Shown: positions 56,263-64,000, numbered from the stretch's first letter. The stretch: 64,000 nucleotides of DNA from Pandoraea fibrosis (GCF_000807775.2 NZ_CP047385.1:4898001-4962000), one strand, 5' to 3'. Numbers and translations are program-made. Notes: generated by a model from the letters alone, not told the origin.

Positions 56263-57341
56263 TGCCCTGCGGCCTCGCGATCGCTCACGCCCGCGTCTTC
56301 GAACGTCGCCATCTCACGCAAGAATGCGGCAGCGGCCTGAATCAACGGCATCGCCAGCGCGGCCCCCGTGCCCTCCCCCAGACGCAGCCCCAATTGCAGC
56401 AACGGTCTTGCGCCCAGGATATCGAGCATCGCGCGATGGCCGGTTTCATCCGAGGCGTGCGCGAAGACACAGTAGTCGAGTACCGCCGGCGATACCCGCG
56501 CGGCCACGAGCAGCGCAGAGGTGCTGATGAAGCCGTCCACGACGATCACGAGCCCAAGCTTCGCGGCGGCGAGATACGCGCCCGTCATCATGGCGATCTC
56601 GAAGCCACCGAAGGTCGCGAGCGTTTCCAGCGGATCGGGGGTATCGCCGGTGGCCGGATGCGCCGCGAGCGCGCGTTCGAGAATGGCCGTCTTGCGCGCC
56701 AGTCCTTCGTCATCGACGCCCGTGCCACGACCGACACAGGCGGCGAGCGGCAGGCCGGTCAGTCGCTGCATCAGACACGCCGCCGACGACGTGTTGCCGA
56801 TGCCCATCTCACCGAAGCCGATCATGCGCGCGCCCCGCGACGCATGTGCGACGACACGCGCCGCACCGGCAGCCAGCGCCGTGTCGAGTTGCTCACGCGT
56901 CATGGCCGGCGCGTCGAGGAAATTCTGCGTGCCGCGCGCCACAGGAATGTCGACGAGCGACGCGTGCGTCGGAAAGTCTGCCGCCACACCGGCGTTGACC
57001 ACTTCAAGCTCAATGCCATGCGTACGACAGAACACATTGATCGCCGCGCCGCCTCTCAGGAAGTTAAGCACCATCTGCGCTGTCACTGCCTGCGGATACG
57101 GACTCACGCCGGCCGCCACCACGCCGTGATCGCCCGCGAAAACCAGCATCGTGGGACGCGCGAGATCGGGGGCCACACTTTGCTGAATCCGGCCGATCTG
57201 ATGGGCGACGCGCTCGAGCGCGCCCAGACTGCCCGGCGGCTTCGTCTTGATGTCGATGGCATGGTCGAGTGCGGCGTCCATCTCGGAGGACGGCGCTGCG
57301 ATATCGAACAGTTCGTTAAGCAACGGGCGAAAAGCGGTCAT
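56259..57341 (-). CDS. cobT: Nicotinate-nucleotide:dimethylbenzimidazole phosphoribosyltransferase
   Basis: A 360-residue enzyme activating the lower-ligand base to alpha-ribazole phosphate. KTKPPGSLGALERVAHQIGRIQ, FAGDHGVVAAGVSPYPQAVTAQMVLNFLRGGAAINVF and GFGEMGIGNTSSAACL are diagnostic, and the catalytic Glu lies near the end (GLRLGEGTGAALAMPLI). ATG 57341 gives MTAFRPLLNELFDIAAPS. 31 bp after cobO and overlapping cobS by four bases. No bluB for making the base is in the window. Confidence 0.96.
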   Translation of the reverse strand: MTAFRPLLNELFDIAAPSSEMDAALDHAIDIKTKPPGSLGALERVAHQIGRIQQSVAPDLARPTMLVFAGDHGVVAAGVSPYPQAVTAQMVLNFLRGGAAINVFCRTHGIELEVVNAGVAADFPTHASLVDIPVARGTQNFLDAPAMTREQLDTALAAGAARVVAHASRGARMIGFGEMGIGNTSSAACLMQRLTGLPLAACVGRGTGVDDEGLARKTAILERALAAHPATGDTPDPLETLATFGGFEIAMMTGAYLAAAKLGLVIVVDGFISTSALLVAARVSPAVLDYCVFAHASDETGHRAMLDILGARPLLQLGLRLGEGTGAALAMPLIQAAAAFLREMATFEDAGVSDREAAGQ

Positions 57342-57372
57342 ACGGAGACGTCCTGAAACGATGAAGCGAAGA

Positions 57373-58032
57373 TTACATTTCCACGCCGGGCTGCGCGCGG
57401 ATGCCCTGGGCAAACGCGTGCTTCACCGGCGTCATGTCGGTCACGGTGTCGGCGGCGTCGATGAGCGCCTGCGGGGCACCGCGACCGGTGATCACGACGT
57501 GCTGCATCTCGGGACGCGCCGCCAGATCGGCCACCACGGTATTCACATCGAGATAGCCGAGCTTGAGCGCGATATTCAGTTCGTCGAACAGCACCAGGCC
57601 GAACGACGGGTCGCGCAACATGCGACGCGCCTGCTCCCAGGCCGCTTCCGCTTTGGCGATGTCGCGTGTGCGGTCTTGCGTCTCCCACGTATAGCCTTCG
57701 CCCATCACATGGAACTCGCACGCTTCGGGAAAGCGACGCAGGAATTTTTCCTCGCCGGTCGGGATCGCGCCCTTGATGAATTGCACGACGCCCGTCTTCA
57801 TGCCGTGGCCCATCGCGCGCACCACCATGCCGAAGCCGGAACTCGACTTGCCCTTGCCGTTGCCGGTCGTGATGACAATCACGCCACAGTCGCGCTGCGC
57901 CTGGGCGATCTTGTCGTCGATGACGGCCTTCTTGCGCACCATGCGCGTGCGATGGCGCTCGTTGCGGCCGTCGTTCTCGGTGTCGGCTTCCGGTTGGGAC
58001 GGCGGTGTGGGTTGCGGCTTGTCTTGCGTCAT
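57373..58032 (-). CDS. cobO: Cob(I)yrinic acid a,c-diamide adenosyltransferase (CobO/BtuR type)
   Basis: A 219-residue corrinoid adenosyltransferase adding the Co-C bonded adenosyl group. The inverted P-loop GNGKGKSSS is at 57-65, followed by VVQFIKGAIPTGEEKFLRRF, FHVMGEGYTWETQDR, and LVLFDELNIALKLGYLDV. The C-terminal VITGRGAPQALIDAADTVTDMTPVKHAF is typical. ATG 58032 with AGGTG six bases upstream is favoured over a GTG at 58041. The N-terminal ~35 residues are polar and disordered. Within the riboswitch-led run, 110 bp after the ABC ATPase. Confidence 0.95.
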   Translation of the reverse strand: MTQDKPQPTPPSQPEADTENDGRNERHRTRMVRKKAVIDDKIAQAQRDCGVIVITTGNGKGKSSSGFGMVVRAMGHGMKTGVVQFIKGAIPTGEEKFLRRFPEACEFHVMGEGYTWETQDRTRDIAKAEAAWEQARRMLRDPSFGLVLFDELNIALKLGYLDVNTVVADLAARPEMQHVVITGRGAPQALIDAADTVTDMTPVKHAFAQGIRAQPGVEM

Positions 58033-58142
58033 GAAGGGCACCTGTCAAAAGCGGGCATGCAGCGCAGGACGGCCGCATGCGGGTGAGAGTGTACGCCGAC
58101 GGATTACGGGGCGAGTGGATACGGTAGCGTCATGCATGGCGT

Positions 58143-58967
58143 TCAGGAACGGCGCACGGGCACGAGTGCCTCGTCCTCGCCATCGCGAATGAGGCGCAGC
58201 GGATAGCCGAAAGCATCGCTGCAATGTTCGGCCGAAAGCACTTCATGCACGGGGCCGGCGCGCCAGCCGCCACGGCCATCGAGCAACAGCGCGTGCGTGG
58301 CGAAGCGCCGCGCGAGATTCAGATCGTGGCACGAGAAGATGACGGCGGCTTCGTCACGTTGCGCGTGGCGCGACACCTGTTCGAGGGCGTCGATCTGATG
58401 ATGCAGGTCGAGATGGGCCACCGGCTCGTCGAGCAGCAACAGTGGCGTGGCCTGCGCCAGTACAGCGGCCAGCGACACACGCTGACGCTCGCCGCCCGAG
58501 AGCGTCGTGACATCACGCGCCGCAAAGGCTTCCAGACCGACTTGTGCGAGCGCCGCCATAGCGGTGGCCACGTCTTCGTCCGACTCCCACGCGCCCCAGC
58601 GCCCTTGCGTCAGATACGGGTGACGTCCGGCCAGCACGACTTCGAGGGCCGTGGCGCCGAACGCGTCGCGTGTTTGCTGCGGCATCAGCGCCCGCACCCT
58701 GGCAAGCGGCGCGGCACGCCACTGCGCCAGTGGCTTGCCGCCGATCTCCACGCGACCACTGCCGGCAATGGCCGCGCCGCGCTGTGGGCGGCTCTCCATC
58801 GGACGCAAGCCGGCGAGCGTGCCGAGCAATGTGGTCTTGCCAGCCCCGTTCGGTCCTGCCAGACACCAGCACTCCCCCGTCGCGACGGCAAGATCGAGCC
58901 AATCGACGAGCACACGCTCGCCGGCGCGCAATGTGAGGGCATGGGTTTGCAGCAGCGGTAGACTCAT
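58143..58967 (-). CDS. btuD: ABC transporter ATP-binding protein, B12/siderophore type (BtuD-like)
   Basis: A 274-residue ATPase of the FecE/BtuD class. Walker A GPNGAGKTT is at 38-46, signature LSGGERQR, Walker B LLLLDEPVAHLD, H-loop FSCHDLNLA. A divergence from FecE/FhuC proteins is the extended insertion after LAGLRPM. It overlaps the permease gene by four bases (ATGA), so stoichiometric translation is expected. B12 as substrate is inferred from btuB upstream, the riboswitch and the cob genes downstream. Confidence 0.9.
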   Translation of the reverse strand: MSLPLLQTHALTLRAGERVLVDWLDLAVATGECWCLAGPNGAGKTTLLGTLAGLRPMESRPQRGAAIAGSGRVEIGGKPLAQWRAAPLARVRALMPQQTRDAFGATALEVVLAGRHPYLTQGRWGAWESDEDVATAMAALAQVGLEAFAARDVTTLSGGERQRVSLAAVLAQATPLLLLDEPVAHLDLHHQIDALEQVSRHAQRDEAAVIFSCHDLNLARRFATHALLLDGRGGWRAGPVHEVLSAEHCSDAFGYPLRLIRDGEDEALVPVRRS

Positions 58968-59959
58968 CGGATGGCCCGCCGGGAAAGGAGCCACAGAAAG
59001 ACCGGCACGCCGATCATCGCGGTAATGACACCGACGGGGAGTTGCGTCGGGGCGATGATCGTGCGCGCCACCAGATCGGCGAGCATGAGCAACGCACCGC
59101 CGGCGAGCGCAGCGGCAGGCAACAGCATGCGCTGATCGTTGCCGAAACGCAGACGCAGAATGTGCGGCACGACAAGTCCGATGAAGCCGATGCTGCCGGC
59201 CGTTGTCACGGCAACCGCCGTGGCCAGCGACGCCGCCAGATAGATACGGGCACGCAGCGGGCCGACGGCAACACCAACGGCCTGCGCCACCGCTTCGCCG
59301 CGCAAGAGCACGTTCAGCCGATGCGCCACGGGACACACAATGAGCAGCGTAACCGCCAGCACGATCAACGGCAGGGCGGCCCGGTCGACGCCGTTCAGAT
59401 CGCCGGTGAGCCAGAACAGCATGCCGCGCAGGCTGGCATCGGGCGCAAGCGTGAGAATGAGCGTGGCAAGTGCGCCGAAGCCGGCGGCCATCATCACGCC
59501 AGTGAGCAGTAGCTTGGTGCTGCTGTCCTGATCGCCAGGGTGCAGGAAACTGCGGTGCGAGAGCGCCATCACGATAGCGATGGCCGCGAGCGCGCCGGCG
59601 AAGGCACTCGTTTGCACCCAGAAGAAGGGCAACATGAGCGCCAGCGAGGTGAGCGCGGCCACCCCTGCGCCGCCCGAAATCCCCAACACGTAGGGGTCGG
59701 CGAGTGGATTGCGCAACAGGGTCTGCATCAGCGTGCCGGCGACGGCGAGCAGGCCGCCGCAGGCAAACGCCGCGAGCGCACGCGGCAGACGCAGGCGCCA
59801 GACCACGTCGCCGGCAAGACCGGCGTCGTGACCCAGCAACAACGTGCCGATCTCGCCCAACGAGACCGGCACGCTGCCCAGCATGAGCGACGCGAGCAGA
59901 ACGACCAGCGCAACGCCGGCCAGTCCTGCCCAGATGGCGAGCGCGCGACGCAGCGTCAT
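58964..59959 (-). CDS. btuC: ABC transporter permease, FecCD/BtuC family
   Basis: A 331-residue inner-membrane permease of the BtuCD-FhuBG class with about ten helices. Recognisable segments are WRLRLPRALAAFACGGLLAVAGTLMQTLLRNPLADPYVLGISGGAGVAAL, SIGFIGLVVPHILRLRFGNDQRMLLPAAALAGGALLMLADLVARTI, and PTQLPVGVITAMIGVPVFLWLL near the end. 27 bp after btuB. With btuD and the distant btuF it completes a B12 importer. Iron-siderophore transport is the alternative, made unlikely by context. Confidence 0.92.
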   Translation of the reverse strand: MTLRRALAIWAGLAGVALVVLLASLMLGSVPVSLGEIGTLLLGHDAGLAGDVVWRLRLPRALAAFACGGLLAVAGTLMQTLLRNPLADPYVLGISGGAGVAALTSLALMLPFFWVQTSAFAGALAAIAIVMALSHRSFLHPGDQDSSTKLLLTGVMMAAGFGALATLILTLAPDASLRGMLFWLTGDLNGVDRAALPLIVLAVTLLIVCPVAHRLNVLLRGEAVAQAVGVAVGPLRARIYLAASLATAVAVTTAGSIGFIGLVVPHILRLRFGNDQRMLLPAAALAGGALLMLADLVARTIIAPTQLPVGVITAMIGVPVFLWLLSRRAIR

Positions 59960-59986
59960 GCCACGTTCCGCCCTGCCGGGACGTCG

Positions 59987-61969
59987 TTAGAACTGTTTCC
60001 AGCCGAGCGAGACGTAAATCGCGCGCCCGAGGGTGTTGTAGGCATAGACCGTCTGGTAGTTCTTGTTGAAGACGTTGTCCAGGTGCGCCGAGACGTACCA
60101 GGATTTGTCGATATCGTAGCGCGCCCGCAGGTTGACGAGCGTGTAAGCGCCGAGATGCTGGCCGCCCGTATCGTAACGCTCGCCACTGTAGAACACATCG
60201 CCGCCGACGGTGAACTTGTCGAACGTTTTCGACAGGCCGATCGATCCGAACTGCTTGGCACGACGCGCGAGTTGCTTGTCGGCATCCAGATCGGTCGGGT
60301 TCTGACGTGTGAACGACGCGCGCACGTCCACGCCGAAGAGCGGGCGCCCCGTGTAGGTCAGCTCAAGACCTTCGACACGCGCCTTGGCCACGTTCGCGGC
60401 AGTGTACGGGAACACCGTCAGCGACTGGATGAGGTTCGTATAGTTGGTCTGGAACCCAGTCAACTTGACCAGACCGAGACGTTCGCCGCCGTCGAACTGA
60501 ACGGCCAGTTCCTTGGAGATCGAACGTTCCGGTTGCAGGTTCGGATTGCCGTAGCCCGGGTAGAACAACTCGTTGAAGGTCGGCGCGCGGAAGCCGTCCG
60601 ACGCATTGGCCATGATCTTCCACTGATTGGTCAGGTGGTAGCCATAGCCCAGCCAGTAGCTGTTGGCCCCGCCGAAGTCGGAGTACACGTCGCGGCGCAC
60701 GTTCGCCTGCACCTGATGCTTGCCGAACGTGCCTTCGTAGCCCAGATAGGGCGAATCGAGATGGCGGTTGTTGCGGCCGAAGTTGGTGTTGCTCTCGACC
60801 GTCTGTTCCAGGCGCGTGTACCCGGCGATCAGCTTCTGGTTCGGCATGAAGGCATATTCGTTGGCCCAGTCGATCTGGTTGCTCGACGTGTGGAAGTTGC
60901 CGTTGCCCTTGCCATTCAGGTAGTTGTAGCTGTAATCGTCGCCCTGCGTGACGGTGAAGCGCGTGTTCCACTTGTCCGTGATGTTGCCTTTCACGTAGCC
61001 CGAAATCTGACGCACACGAGCGTCGGTGTCGTTCAGATCGGTCGGCTTGCCGAAGGCGTTGTCGTAGCTGCTGCTGCCGTCGCTCTGGAACAAACGCACG
61101 CCGGCTTCCCATGTGTCGCCGAACTTGCGCGAGAGCGATGCGCTCACGCTCGTGTTGTCGTCGCCGTTGCGGTTCGGGTTGACCTTCGGCGCGAATCGCG
61201 GATCTTGTGCGGAAATGCCGTTAGTGTGAAAACGCGAGACGTCCAGCGAGAAGCGGGTCTTGCCGTCTTCGAACGATCCGGCAATACCGGCGTTGGCCTG
61301 CGTGGTGTTATTGGTGCCGTAGCCCACTTCGGCATAGGCGCGCGGCGGACCGCCGTCGCCCTTGCGCGTGAAGATCTGAATCACGCCGCCCACGGCTTGC
61401 GAGCCGTACAGGGCCGAGACGTTGCCTCGCACAATCTCGATGTGATCGATCTGCGACACCGGAATCTGCGCGATGTTGGTCGTGCCCGACGTGGCCGAGT
61501 TGACCGGCACGCCGTCGATGAGCACGAGCGAGGCGTTCGATGCCGCACCGCGCATGAAGATGCTGGCCGATGTGCCGAAGCCACCGTTCTGCACGATTTC
61601 CACGCCGGCCTGACCGCGCAGCAGCGTCGGCAGATCTTGCGCCTGGCTTTGTTCGATGTCCTCACGGGTGATCACCGAGGTGGCGGCGAGCGTGTCGGCC
61701 AGCTTCTGTTCGGTGCGCGAGGCCGTCACGACGGTTGTCTCTAGCTGGGCGGCCGTGGGATTCGCGGCCGTGTTGGCGGCAACGATGATCGGAGCGGCGG
61801 GCGTCGCATCGGTCGATGGCGACGACTGTGCGTGAGCGCCAACGCTCGCAGCGAGCATAGCGGCGGCAAGGGCGAGGCAGTGCGGGGCGGGAACCAAGGC
61901 GGCGCTCGCCGGGGCCAGGCGAGCAAAGGCAGGCGCGTGCAGCGCCATCGCGCGAACGTGGGTGCGCAT
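59987..61969 (-). CDS. btuB: TonB-dependent vitamin B12 receptor
   Basis: A 660-residue outer-membrane gated barrel. Signal peptide ends SVGAHA, then a TonB box (LETTVVTASRT) and a plug domain with DLPTLLRGQAGVEIVQNGGFGTSASIFMRGAASNASLVLIDGVPVNS and IDHIEIVRGNVSALYGSQAVGGVIQIFTRK. A 22-strand barrel follows, ending NTLGRAIYVSLGWKQF with terminal Phe. It is the first gene after the cobalamin riboswitch (62137-62358), which is expected to shut it down when B12 is plentiful. Transports cobalamins and probably cobinamide. Confidence 0.95.
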   Translation of the reverse strand: MRTHVRAMALHAPAFARLAPASAALVPAPHCLALAAAMLAASVGAHAQSSPSTDATPAAPIIVAANTAANPTAAQLETTVVTASRTEQKLADTLAATSVITREDIEQSQAQDLPTLLRGQAGVEIVQNGGFGTSASIFMRGAASNASLVLIDGVPVNSATSGTTNIAQIPVSQIDHIEIVRGNVSALYGSQAVGGVIQIFTRKGDGGPPRAYAEVGYGTNNTTQANAGIAGSFEDGKTRFSLDVSRFHTNGISAQDPRFAPKVNPNRNGDDNTSVSASLSRKFGDTWEAGVRLFQSDGSSSYDNAFGKPTDLNDTDARVRQISGYVKGNITDKWNTRFTVTQGDDYSYNYLNGKGNGNFHTSSNQIDWANEYAFMPNQKLIAGYTRLEQTVESNTNFGRNNRHLDSPYLGYEGTFGKHQVQANVRRDVYSDFGGANSYWLGYGYHLTNQWKIMANASDGFRAPTFNELFYPGYGNPNLQPERSISKELAVQFDGGERLGLVKLTGFQTNYTNLIQSLTVFPYTAANVAKARVEGLELTYTGRPLFGVDVRASFTRQNPTDLDADKQLARRAKQFGSIGLSKTFDKFTVGGDVFYSGERYDTGGQHLGAYTLVNLRARYDIDKSWYVSAHLDNVFNKNYQTVYAYNTLGRAIYVSLGWKQF

Positions 61970-62092
61970 GATCTGGTGTGACTTCCGTAGTTTTCTTATT
62001 GCCTAGACCCGTCCCCCGCGGGCCGCTGGCGCAAGGGGAGCGCCGCAGACACGTCACGGATGCTGAGCATCGACACATGAAAACGACGACAA

Positions 62093-62117
62093 GCCGCCCA
62101 TGGCATGGCCGGGCGGC
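62093..62117 (-). promoter_or_regulatory. Possible expression-platform hairpin of the B12 riboswitch
   Basis: Read on the minus strand, GCCGCCC (62117-62111) can pair with GGGCGGC (62099-62093), followed by TTGTCGTCGTTTTC, about 20 bp after the B12 box. It could be the terminator the riboswitch controls, although the T tract is interrupted. Control of btuB translation is an alternative, but the btuB start is 120 bp further on. Confidence 0.4.
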
Positions 62118-62136
62118 ATGGCTTTTCCCCACTCAC

Positions 62137-62358
62137 TTGGGCCGGTATCCGGGCTGGTCATCATCGCGCCTGACCGGCCTTCCCGCGAGCGGATAACTCA
62201 CAGTGGCAATAGAGGCGAAGCGCGTTTTCGGAAACCTTTCGGGCCGAAAGGATGACTTACCGTTGCGGGGGCAGCACAGGTTGGCCAGCCCGTGTGGGGA
62301 CGCGGCTCCCTGTTTCCCGTTTAACTGCGCATGCCGGAGGGGCGTGCGCGAGCACCGA
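62137..62358 (-). promoter_or_regulatory. Cobalamin riboswitch
   Basis: On the minus strand, in order: a P1/P2 region (CGGTGCTCGCGCACG), AACGGGAAACAGGG, GCTGCCCCCGCAACGGTAA (62275-62257, the most conserved core), GCCACTGTG (62207-62199), GGGAAGGCCGGTCAGG, and a B12 box AGCCCGGATACCGGCC (ending near 62140). This is the full element order of the AdoCbl riboswitch. It lies about 170 bp upstream of btuB and should control the minus-strand run through cobC. Confidence 0.95.
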
Positions 62359-62430
62359 AGTGCCGCAAGTGTAGGGGCCATTCGAAAGAGCGTCAATGCT
62401 CGATCGTCGGGCATTGGCCGCCGATTCCGT

Positions 62431-62436
62431 TAGAAT
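62431..62436 (+). promoter_or_regulatory. -10-like TAGAAT upstream of the zapB-like gene
   Basis: TAGAAT 28 bp before the ATG at 62464, in the gap divergent from the B12 riboswitch. No clear -35 at standard spacing. The 494-bp gap 61970-62463 otherwise holds the riboswitch, its hairpin and the btuB leader. Confidence 0.35.
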
Positions 62437-62463
62437 GTAGGGCAATTATGAGGACGCAGCCCG

Positions 62464-62775
62464 ATGCTCACCGATCTCGACAATCTCACCGATAAAATGG
62501 AACAGTTGGTTGTGATAAGCCAACGTTTCCATCAACACAATCAAGCCCTGCTCGCCGAACTCGATCGCGCGCGCGCCGAATGCGACGAAACGCGCGTCGC
62601 CATCGAGCAATTACGTGCCGAGCGCGACGCCCTGCGTTTGCAGCGCGATCAGCTCGCGGCCAAGATCGACGAGGCCCAGGTTCGCCTGAACGCCATCCTG
62701 GAAAAGCTCCCTACGCAAAACCCCGCTGAGGGTCAGATGGATCTGCTCGGCACCCCCGGTGGAGAAAACGCATGA
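62464..62775 (+). CDS. ZapB-like coiled-coil protein (upstream partner of zapA)
   Basis: A 103-residue, nearly all-helical acidic protein. LTDLDNLTDKMEQLVVISQRFHQHNQALL and the heptad-rich stretch to LEKLPTQ (about 5-80) predict one long coiled coil, followed by a short tail. It matches the small TIGR02449/ZapB-like proteins next to zapA and probably bundles with Z-ring factors. Its stop overlaps the zapA ATG by four bases (ATGA). Confidence 0.85.
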   Translation: MLTDLDNLTDKMEQLVVISQRFHQHNQALLAELDRARAECDETRVAIEQLRAERDALRLQRDQLAAKIDEAQVRLNAILEKLPTQNPAEGQMDLLGTPGGENA

Positions 62776-63083
62776 CGATCAAGCAGCTCGAAGTCAATAT
62801 TCTCGAACAGTCCTACCGGCTGGCCTGCCCGCCGGAACATGAGGCTGATCTGCTGTCCGCCGTGTCGCGCGTCGATGCCGAAATGAGCAAGGTTCGCGCC
62901 CAGAGCAGCGTGCGCGGTACCGACCGCATTGCCGTCATGGCAGCGTTGAGCCTGGCATCCGAATTGCTTGCCCTGGAAAAAAGTATTGCTGCCGGACAAG
63001 CATTCCCCGCCGAAGAAATTCAGAGTAGAATGCAACGCATGCACGAACGATTAAGCGCTGTGATCGATCAGTATCAAAGCTGA
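62772..63083 (+). CDS. zapA: Cell division protein ZapA
   Basis: A 103-residue FtsZ-binding protein that cross-links protofilaments in the Z ring. The N-terminal globular part reads KQLEVNILEQSYRLACPPEHEADLLSAVSRVDAEMSKVR, then RIAVMAALSLASELLAL leads into the C-terminal coiled coil. Length is normal. Coupled to the preceding coiled-coil gene and followed by the 6S RNA gene, a conserved arrangement in proteobacteria. Confidence 0.94.
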   Translation: MTIKQLEVNILEQSYRLACPPEHEADLLSAVSRVDAEMSKVRAQSSVRGTDRIAVMAALSLASELLALEKSIAAGQAFPAEEIQSRMQRMHERLSAVIDQYQS

Positions 63084-63118
63084 AAACTCACTCGCTACCG
63101 TCCGATTCAAAAGGTTAG

Positions 63119-63299
63119 TTTTCCCTGCCTGGTTCGCGAAAGTCATAGATTCCTTGAACCAATGATCTGTTGCAGGTTGCGGAAGTTTGTAGTGCTGGCG
63201 TGAGCGTCACTCTGTCTGATGAACCCAAAGCGCTACTAACCGCGACCACCTTGAGCCTCACGGTTCAGGATGCCGGCTTAGCGGCTGAGGCGGGGACCC
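63119..63299 (+). ncRNA. ssrS: 6S RNA
   Basis: About 180 nt directly after zapA. The ends close on each other: CCCTGCCT (63123-63130) pairs with AGGCGGGG (63288-63295, one G-U). Inside, TTCGCGAAAGTC and CCTTGAACC on the 5' side and CTTGAGCC/GGTTCAGG near the 3' side recall the conserved 6S arms around a large central bubble. 6S RNA mimics an open promoter and sequesters sigma-70 RNA polymerase in stationary phase. Ends are estimated from the closing stem. Confidence 0.9.
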
Positions 63300-63304
63300 A
63301 ATAC

Positions 63305-63335
63305 ACGGCACTGCGAAAGCAGTGCCGTTTTTTTT
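63305..63335 (+). terminator. Terminator after 6S RNA
   Basis: ACGGCACTGC-GAAA-GCAGTGCCGT with eight Ts (stem 63305-63328). A GNRA tetraloop and long U tract make it a strong intrinsic terminator, just beyond the closing stem of the 6S RNA. Confidence 0.93.
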
Positions 63336-63375
63336 CGTCCATGCCGTGCACATCGGCACGATGGTCTCTCCCATG

Positions 63376-63404
63376 AAAAAGGCGACCCGCAGGTCGCCTT
63401 TTTT
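63376..63404. terminator. Bidirectional terminator before the acyl-CoA dehydrogenase end
   Basis: AAAAAGGCGACC (63376-63387) and GGTCGCCTTTTT (63392-63403) are perfectly complementary around CGCA. T tract on both strands. On the minus strand it serves the acyl-CoA dehydrogenase, whose stop is 20 bp away. Confidence 0.88.
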
Positions 63405-63423
63405 GTCGCGTCACAACGCTCGC

Positions 63424-64000
63424 TCAGAACTGCGCTTCGGTCAGCGACAGCGCCGAGTCCGCCCCCTCGGTAATCGTCTGCGCAAGACCCGGCGCCTGCG
63501 TGAGGATGTGATCCGCGAAGAAACGGGCCGTGCCGATCTTGGCGTCGTAGAACGACGGGTCCTGATCGCGCAATTTTTGCGCCGCGAGCAACGCGCGCCC
63601 CATCTGCCAGCCACCCAGCACGATACCAGCGAGCTTCAGGTACGGCACGCTGCCCGCAAACACGGCATTCGCGTTGTCCTGCGTGTTGGCAACCACGTAA
63701 TCGACTACGATCGACAACGCTTCGCGGCCCTTTGCGAGACGCTCCGCCACCGAATGTCCCACACCGCCCGCCGCGCGCAGTTCGTTCTCCGTCGAGAGGA
63801 TCTGCTCGCACAACGCACGCGCCACCGCGCCGCCATCGCGCAAGGTCTTGCGGCCGATCAGGTCGTTCGCCTGAATCGCTGTCGTGCCTTCGTAGATGGG
63901 AAGAATGCGTGCGTCGCGATAGTACTGTGCGGCGCCCGTCTCTTCAATGAAGCCCATGCCGCCGTGCACCTGCACGCCAAGGCTCGTGACCTCCAGCGAC
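63424..64000 (-). CDS. Acyl-CoA dehydrogenase, C-terminal part (5' end outside window)
   Basis: The last ~190 residues of a flavin acyl-CoA dehydrogenase. VHGGMGFIEETGAAQYYRDARILPIYEGTTAIQANDLIGRKTL is the end of the catalytic fold, with the segment that contacts FAD (YEGTTAIQ). The following C-terminal extension (LSTENELRAAGG ... SALSLTEAQF) is the extra helical domain found in the large ~590-residue DmdC/FadE-type dehydrogenases. Acyl-chain specificity is not readable. The frame continues open through the right edge of the window. Confidence 0.92.
   Translation of the reverse strand, partial: SLEVTSLGVQVHGGMGFIEETGAAQYYRDARILPIYEGTTAIQANDLIGRKTLRDGGAVARALCEQILSTENELRAAGGVGHSVAERLAKGREALSIVVDYVVANTQDNANAVFAGSVPYLKLAGIVLGGWQMGRALLAAQKLRDQDPSFYDAKIGTARFFADHILTQAPGLAQTITEGADSALSLTEAQF

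Noticed and set aside
59540..61744. 734-codon plus-strand frame opposite btuB
   Set aside because: Antisense shadow across btuB and the permease gene.

Overview
The window reads as a chromosomal segment of a high-GC betaproteobacterium of the order Burkholderiales, most likely Pandoraea or a close relative. This is inferred from gene content and order (hemC-hemD-hemX-hemY divergent from ppc; tamA-tamB beside DUF3460-scpA-panC-panD; zapA followed by 6S RNA) and not from a database match. Coding density is high. I see no insertion sequences, prophage, CRISPR arrays, tRNA or rRNA genes.

Layout. (1) 1-13.5 kb: the end of inorganic pyrophosphatase, then a catabolic island. It holds an FMN 2-hydroxyacid dehydrogenase divergent from an IclR regulator, and a minus-strand operon (FAD 2-hydroxyacid oxidase, periplasmic binding protein, ABC ATPase, fused ABC permease, DapA-family lyase). 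That operon is divergent from a plus-strand set (aldehyde dehydrogenase, SDR, MFS permease). The same 28-bp bipartite element lies in both divergent promoter regions and is the best candidate for the IclR operator. (2) 13.6-16.7 kb: a DHA2 drug exporter and an unrecognised Ser/Thr-rich, helical-repeat protein. (3) 16.8-24.1 kb: heme genes hemC-hemD-hemX-hemY, divergent from PEP carboxylase. (4) 24.3-33.5 kb: exported chorismate mutase, argH, gltS, a basic amino-acid decarboxylase, dcd, apbC and an OmpA-type lipoprotein. (5) 33.6-38.5 kb: a possible small RNA, metG, a methyltransferase, an Lrp-type regulator, a DUF6356 membrane protein and a BamE-like lipoprotein. (6) 38.5-47.6 kb: the TamB/TamA outer-membrane assembly module, then DUF3460, scpA, panC and panD.

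(7) 47.7-62.4 kb: a vitamin B12 locus. A cobalamin riboswitch precedes a seven-gene minus-strand run (btuB, btuC-like, btuD-like, cobO, cobT, cobS, cobC). A plus-strand set (cobU, cbiB, cobD, later btuF) and minus-strand cobQ lie beside it. Together these give B12/corrinoid uptake, adenosylation, aminopropanol arm attachment, nucleotide loop assembly and final dephosphorylation. No corrin-ring-forming genes are present. A stand-alone ParA-like ATPase and two tiny lipoproteins are embedded in or beside the locus. (8) 62.4-64 kb: a ZapB-like coiled-coil gene, zapA, 6S RNA, and the 3' end of an acyl-CoA dehydrogenase.

Several real starts appear to be TTG or GTG (hemD, scpA, tamA, the Lrp gene, cobC, a small lipoprotein, the 15.3 kb unknown), so start coordinates of those genes carry more doubt than their frames.
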